From an uncultured Bacteroidales bacterium (GTDB taxonomy: Bacteria; Bacteroidota; Bacteroidia; Bacteroidales; ML635J-15): a stretch of DNA of 64,000 bases. Location of the stretch: the NCBI GenBank assembly GCA_905234755.1, contig CAJOIT010000012.1, positions 1 to 64,000 on the forward strand. Direction: 5' to 3'. This document shows, piece after piece, positions 61,462 through 64,000 of the stretch (within the stretch, counting starts at the first letter, position 1; each line of letters opens with the position of its first letter). The translations under genes were made by a program, and so were the position numbers. The notes beneath the pieces were generated by a model that was not told the DNA's origin, did not search any database, and worked only from the letters and a program-made list of their open reading frames with translations.

Positions 61462-62622
61462 ATGCAAACAACATTAAAACAATACACTGTTCGTGAAATC
61501 TGCGAAGGATTTGTGTATAACGAATTTGAAGGCAAAGGTCTGTTTGGCCTTTCGGGAAAGTTGACCATTCAGCCGGAATATCAACGCAACTACATTTATG
61601 CGGATGGCAAACGCGATGTGGCCGTGATAGAATCAATGCTAAAAGGTTATCCGCTGGGTTTGATATATTTCAACAAGGTTTCGGATGAAAAATTGGAAGT
61701 TCTTGATGGTCAACAGCGTATAACAAGTTTTGGTCGTTATGTTACGGGTAAATTTGCAATAAAGGATGCAAATGGTATGGAGCAATATTTTTCTGGTCTT
61801 GCCGAAAATTTGCAACAGAAAATTCTTGATACGCAGATACTTGTTTACGAGTGTGAAGGCGAGGAAAGTGAAATAAAGGAATGGTTCAAGACCATAAATA
61901 TTGCCGGCATTCCGCTAAACGAACAGGAATTGCTAAATGCTGTGTATTCGGGACCGTTTGTCACAAAGGCAAAAGAGGAATTTTCGAACACGCAGAATGC
62001 CAATGTGCAAAAGTGGAGCGCGTATGTTTCGGGAAATGTAAATCGTCAGGATTTCTTGCATACTGCTCTTGAATGGGTTAGCAAAGGCAAAATTGGAGAA
62101 TATATGAGCTCGCATCGCCAAGACAATAACATCAACGAGCTGAAAACATATTTTAATACTGTAATTGACTGGATTTCAGGAGTCTTTAATGATGTTGAAA
62201 GTGAAATGCGCGGTCTGGAATGGGGACGTTTGTACGAAACATATCATAAGAATTCATACAATCCAGCTGCGATTTCTGCTCGTGTACATGAATTATATGC
62301 CGATCCGTATGTAAAAAGCAGAAAAGGTATTTTTGAATATCTTTTAGGTGGCGAAATTGATAAAAAATTGCTTGATGTCCGTGTTTTTGATGAAGCTACC
62401 AAAAAAGCCGTCTATGCAAGACAAACGCAAGAAGCCAATGCCGAAAATAAATCAAATTGTCCGCTTTGTGCATTAGGAAGCGACAATAACAAACTAAGAA
62501 TCTGGAAGCTTGCCGAAATGGATGCCGACCACGTAACAGCATGGAGCAATGGCGGTGCAACAGACATAAATAATTGTCAGATGCTTTGCAAGACACATAA
62601 TAGGGCGAAGGGAAACAAATAA
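61462..62622 (+). CDS. DUF262 protein with C-terminal HNH nuclease domain
   Basis: A 386-aa protein. The N-terminal DUF262/ParB-like domain (residues 8-150) shows [30 protein letters not shown] and [17 protein letters not shown], the DGQQR motif being typical. A helical middle follows. The C-terminal HNH domain has CPLC, then [20 protein letters not shown] and [13 protein letters not shown]. Such proteins include GmrSD-type modification-dependent nucleases. The 12-bp gap to the methyltransferase suggests one operon, with this as the restriction partner; inferred, not shown. Confidence 0.85.
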   Translation: MQTTLKQYTVREICEGFVYNEFEGKGLFGLSGKLTIQPEYQRNYIYADGKRDVAVIESMLKGYPLGLIYFNKVSDEKLEVLDGQQRITSFGRYVTGKFAIKDANGMEQYFSGLAENLQQKILDTQILVYECEGEESEIKEWFKTINIAGIPLNEQELLNAVYSGPFVTKAKEEFSNTQNANVQKWSAYVSGNVNRQDFLHTALEWVSKGKIGEYMSSHRQDNNINELKTYFNTVIDWISGVFNDVESEMRGLEWGRLYETYHKNSYNPAAISARVHELYADPYVKSRKGIFEYLLGGEIDKKLLDVRVFDEATKKAVYARQTQEANAENKSNCPLCALGSDNNKLRIWKLAEMDADHVTAWSNGGATDINNCQMLCKTHNRAKGNK

Positions 62623-62687
62623 GCTATTCCTACCATCGGGGTTAAGGATTTGTAAATAAGAACATTGTTCAAATACCCCAAAAACAT

Positions 62688-62695
62688 TATCTTTG
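62688..62695 (+). promoter_or_regulatory. -7 promoter element of the YdeI-like gene
   Basis: TATCTTTG, 21 bp before the ATG at 62717. Confidence 0.5.
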
Positions 62696-62716
62696 CTAAA
62701 AATATGCAATTGATTT

Positions 62717-63052
62717 ATGCAAATCACTAATCTGCTGGAATACTCCACCCGTGCCGAATTGCGCCAGTGGTTCATCAACAACCATACGACCGTTAAGGAA
62801 TGTTGGGTTACGACAAATCGCACCAAGGTTCCGCGCACCGATTGTATTCCATACATCGAAGTGGTTGAAGAGGCTCTTTGCTTCGGTTGGATCGACAGTA
62901 CGCTCAAGCGTCTTCCCGACGGCAGATGTGCCCAACGCCTTTCGCCACGTCGCAAAAATAGCCATTGGACGGAGTTGAACAGACAGCGTTGCCAAAGCCT
63001 CATTGCTCGCGGACTTATGACCGACAGCGGTTTGCAAGCGATGCCAAAATAG
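62717..63052 (+). CDS. Short YdeI/OmpD-associated family protein
   Basis: A 111-aa protein with the N-terminal YdeI core (YSTRAELRQWFINNHTTVKE, VVEEALCFGWIDSTLKRLPD, RLSPRRKNSHWTELNRQRCQ, LIARGLMTDSGLQAMP). Full-length members are about 190 aa; the C-terminal domain is absent. A normal stop and similar short forms that I recall in Bacteroidales make a natural short variant as likely as a truncation. Function unknown. Confidence 0.8.
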   Translation: MQITNLLEYSTRAELRQWFINNHTTVKECWVTTNRTKVPRTDCIPYIEVVEEALCFGWIDSTLKRLPDGRCAQRLSPRRKNSHWTELNRQRCQSLIARGLMTDSGLQAMPK

Positions 63053-63066
63053 TAATAGAAAAATAT

Positions 63067-63074
63067 TACTTTTG
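63067..63074 (+). promoter_or_regulatory. -7 promoter element of the flavodoxin lipoprotein gene
   Basis: TACTTTTG, 42 bp before the ATG at 63117. Confidence 0.45.
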
Positions 63075-63116
63075 CATCAAACATTTTTCAAAGCAAAACA
63101 TTAAACAATATTCAAA

Positions 63117-63971
63117 ATGAAAAATTTAAAGCTTATGCTAGTCATTGTAACTGCCGCTGTAACAGTAATTTCGTGCGGCACAAAGAATGAAAACAAAGAA
63201 GAATCAACCGAAAAAGAAGCCCCTAAGGTATTGGTCCTCTACTATTCGCAAACATCTAACACCAAGGCTGTAGCAACCGAAATTGCTACCAAACTCAATG
63301 CCGACATCGAGGAGATTGTTGCTGTAAATCCATACGATGGCGATTTTCAGGCAACAATAGACCGTTGCATTGTTGAGCGCGAACAAGGAACTGTTACAGA
63401 AATCAAACCACTTGCAGCCGACATTGCCAATTACGATGTAATTTTCATAGGTTATCCTGTTTGGTTCGGCACATACGCTCCGCCAGTTGCAACTTTCCTT
63501 GCAAATACCGACTTGAGCGGAAAGAAGATTGTTCCGTTCTGCACATTTGGCAGCGGAGGTTTGGAGTCGAGCGTAAAGGATATGGCAGAAAAGCAATCTA
63601 AGGCTGAAATCCTTACTGGTTATGGCGTACGCGCAGCTCGCTTGGATGCTATGCCAAAGGAAATCGACAACTTCTTGAAGGCAAGCGGTTTTCTCGAAGG
63701 CGAATATGTTAAGTTGGACGAATTTCCCGAACAGCACAATGTAAGCGAAGAGGAAACAGCAATCTTCAATGCTGCCGTTGATGGTTATACGATGCTTCAC
63801 GCAGAGGCAAAGACAGTTGCATCGCGCAATATTCCCAATGGCGTTGAGTATTTGTTTACAGCCATTGACCTTCCTCGCGAGGACAATCCTGATATGCCAG
63901 TTCGTGAAATCAAGGTTTATGTGACTGTTGAAAATGGTACTGCACCCGTTTTCACAAATGTTGTCAGATAA
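63117..63971 (+). CDS. Flavodoxin-domain lipoprotein
   Basis: A 284-aa protein. The lipoprotein signal has Cys20 in TVISCGTKNEN, followed by a short acidic/lysine linker. A flavodoxin fold begins at about residue 38 (VLVLYYSQTSNTKAVATEIA, then IIFIGYPVWFGT-like VIFIGYPVWFGTYAPPVATF and PFCTFGSGGLESSV). A C-terminal extension of about 70 aa follows. FMN binding outside the cytoplasm is implied, unusual for flavodoxins but frequent in Bacteroidota. The redox partner is unknown. Only 29 bp follow it in the window. Confidence 0.85.
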   Translation: MKNLKLMLVIVTAAVTVISCGTKNENKEESTEKEAPKVLVLYYSQTSNTKAVATEIATKLNADIEEIVAVNPYDGDFQATIDRCIVEREQGTVTEIKPLAADIANYDVIFIGYPVWFGTYAPPVATFLANTDLSGKKIVPFCTFGSGGLESSVKDMAEKQSKAEILTGYGVRAARLDAMPKEIDNFLKASGFLEGEYVKLDEFPEQHNVSEEETAIFNAAVDGYTMLHAEAKTVASRNIPNGVEYLFTAIDLPREDNPDMPVREIKVYVTVENGTAPVFTNVVR

Positions 63972-64000
63972 GATAGATTCTTTTGTAAAAAGTGAAGATA

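Noticed and set aside
62494-63084. 196-codon minus-strand frame
   Set aside because: Covers the ends of two plus-strand genes and their promoters; composition is shadow-like.

Overview
The window looks like a Bacteroidales (Bacteroidota) chromosome. Many genes are preceded by the Bacteroidota -7 element TAnnTTTG. There are cargo proteins with type IX secretion (T9SS) C-terminal domains, a GH97 enzyme, a DUF4252/ECF-sigma cassette, HipAB and a DUF3990/DUF3791 pair. No tRNA, rRNA or CRISPR array was found. All functional calls come from reading the protein sequences; no database search was possible.

Layout. 1-6.8 kb: an ECF sigma factor overlapping a hybrid anti-sigma-like/T9SS-CTD protein, then a leftward block with a radical SAM protein, folK and three Wbp-type nucleotide-sugar genes. 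6.8-20.2 kb: housekeeping genes (nucleoid protein, YigZ, PlsC-like acyltransferase, omega-amidase, EF-G, CvfB, Der, an outer-membrane protein, waaA, lnt) and a T9SS type A cargo protein. Three REP-like hairpins with a GTAG foot lie here. 20.2-36.5 kb: mixed accessory DNA with an ECF sigma gene broken by an amber codon, flavodoxins, a possible bilin-reductase-fold protein, a Fic protein bracketed by 22-bp direct repeats, toxin-antitoxin loci, a MarR/flavodoxin deletion fusion, a sigma/anti-sigma/DUF4252 operon, carbonic anhydrase and an EFR1 protein. 36.5-44.7 kb: PepD, BRO-N and DUF6155 genes set among short repeats, a putative structured RNA, a three-gene secreted caspase cluster and a C69 dipeptidase.

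44.7-62.6 kb is a dense defence and mobile-DNA island: RloAB; a TrlF-like PHP-ATPase operon with an uncatalogued 51-aa leading ORF; an operon of membrane proteins built from a J-domain-like repeat, behind a structured leader RNA; a mosaic of gene remnants, tandem hairpin repeats and MITEs around an AAA ATPase; a REP-associated (Y1) transposase; GH97; an AlkZ-related protein; a second structured RNA sharing sequence blocks with the first; and an EcoRI-type adenine methyltransferase followed by a DUF262-HNH protein that may be its nuclease partner. The window closes with a short YdeI protein and a flavodoxin lipoprotein.

The best candidates for undescribed biology are: the two related structured RNAs (about 39.66-39.91 and 59.98-60.26 kb), the J-domain-like repeat operon with its three-way-junction leader (49.99-52.92 kb), the three-gene PHP-ATPase operon (46.9-49.7 kb), the methyltransferase/DUF262-HNH pair, and the GTAG-REP/Y1-transposase relationship.
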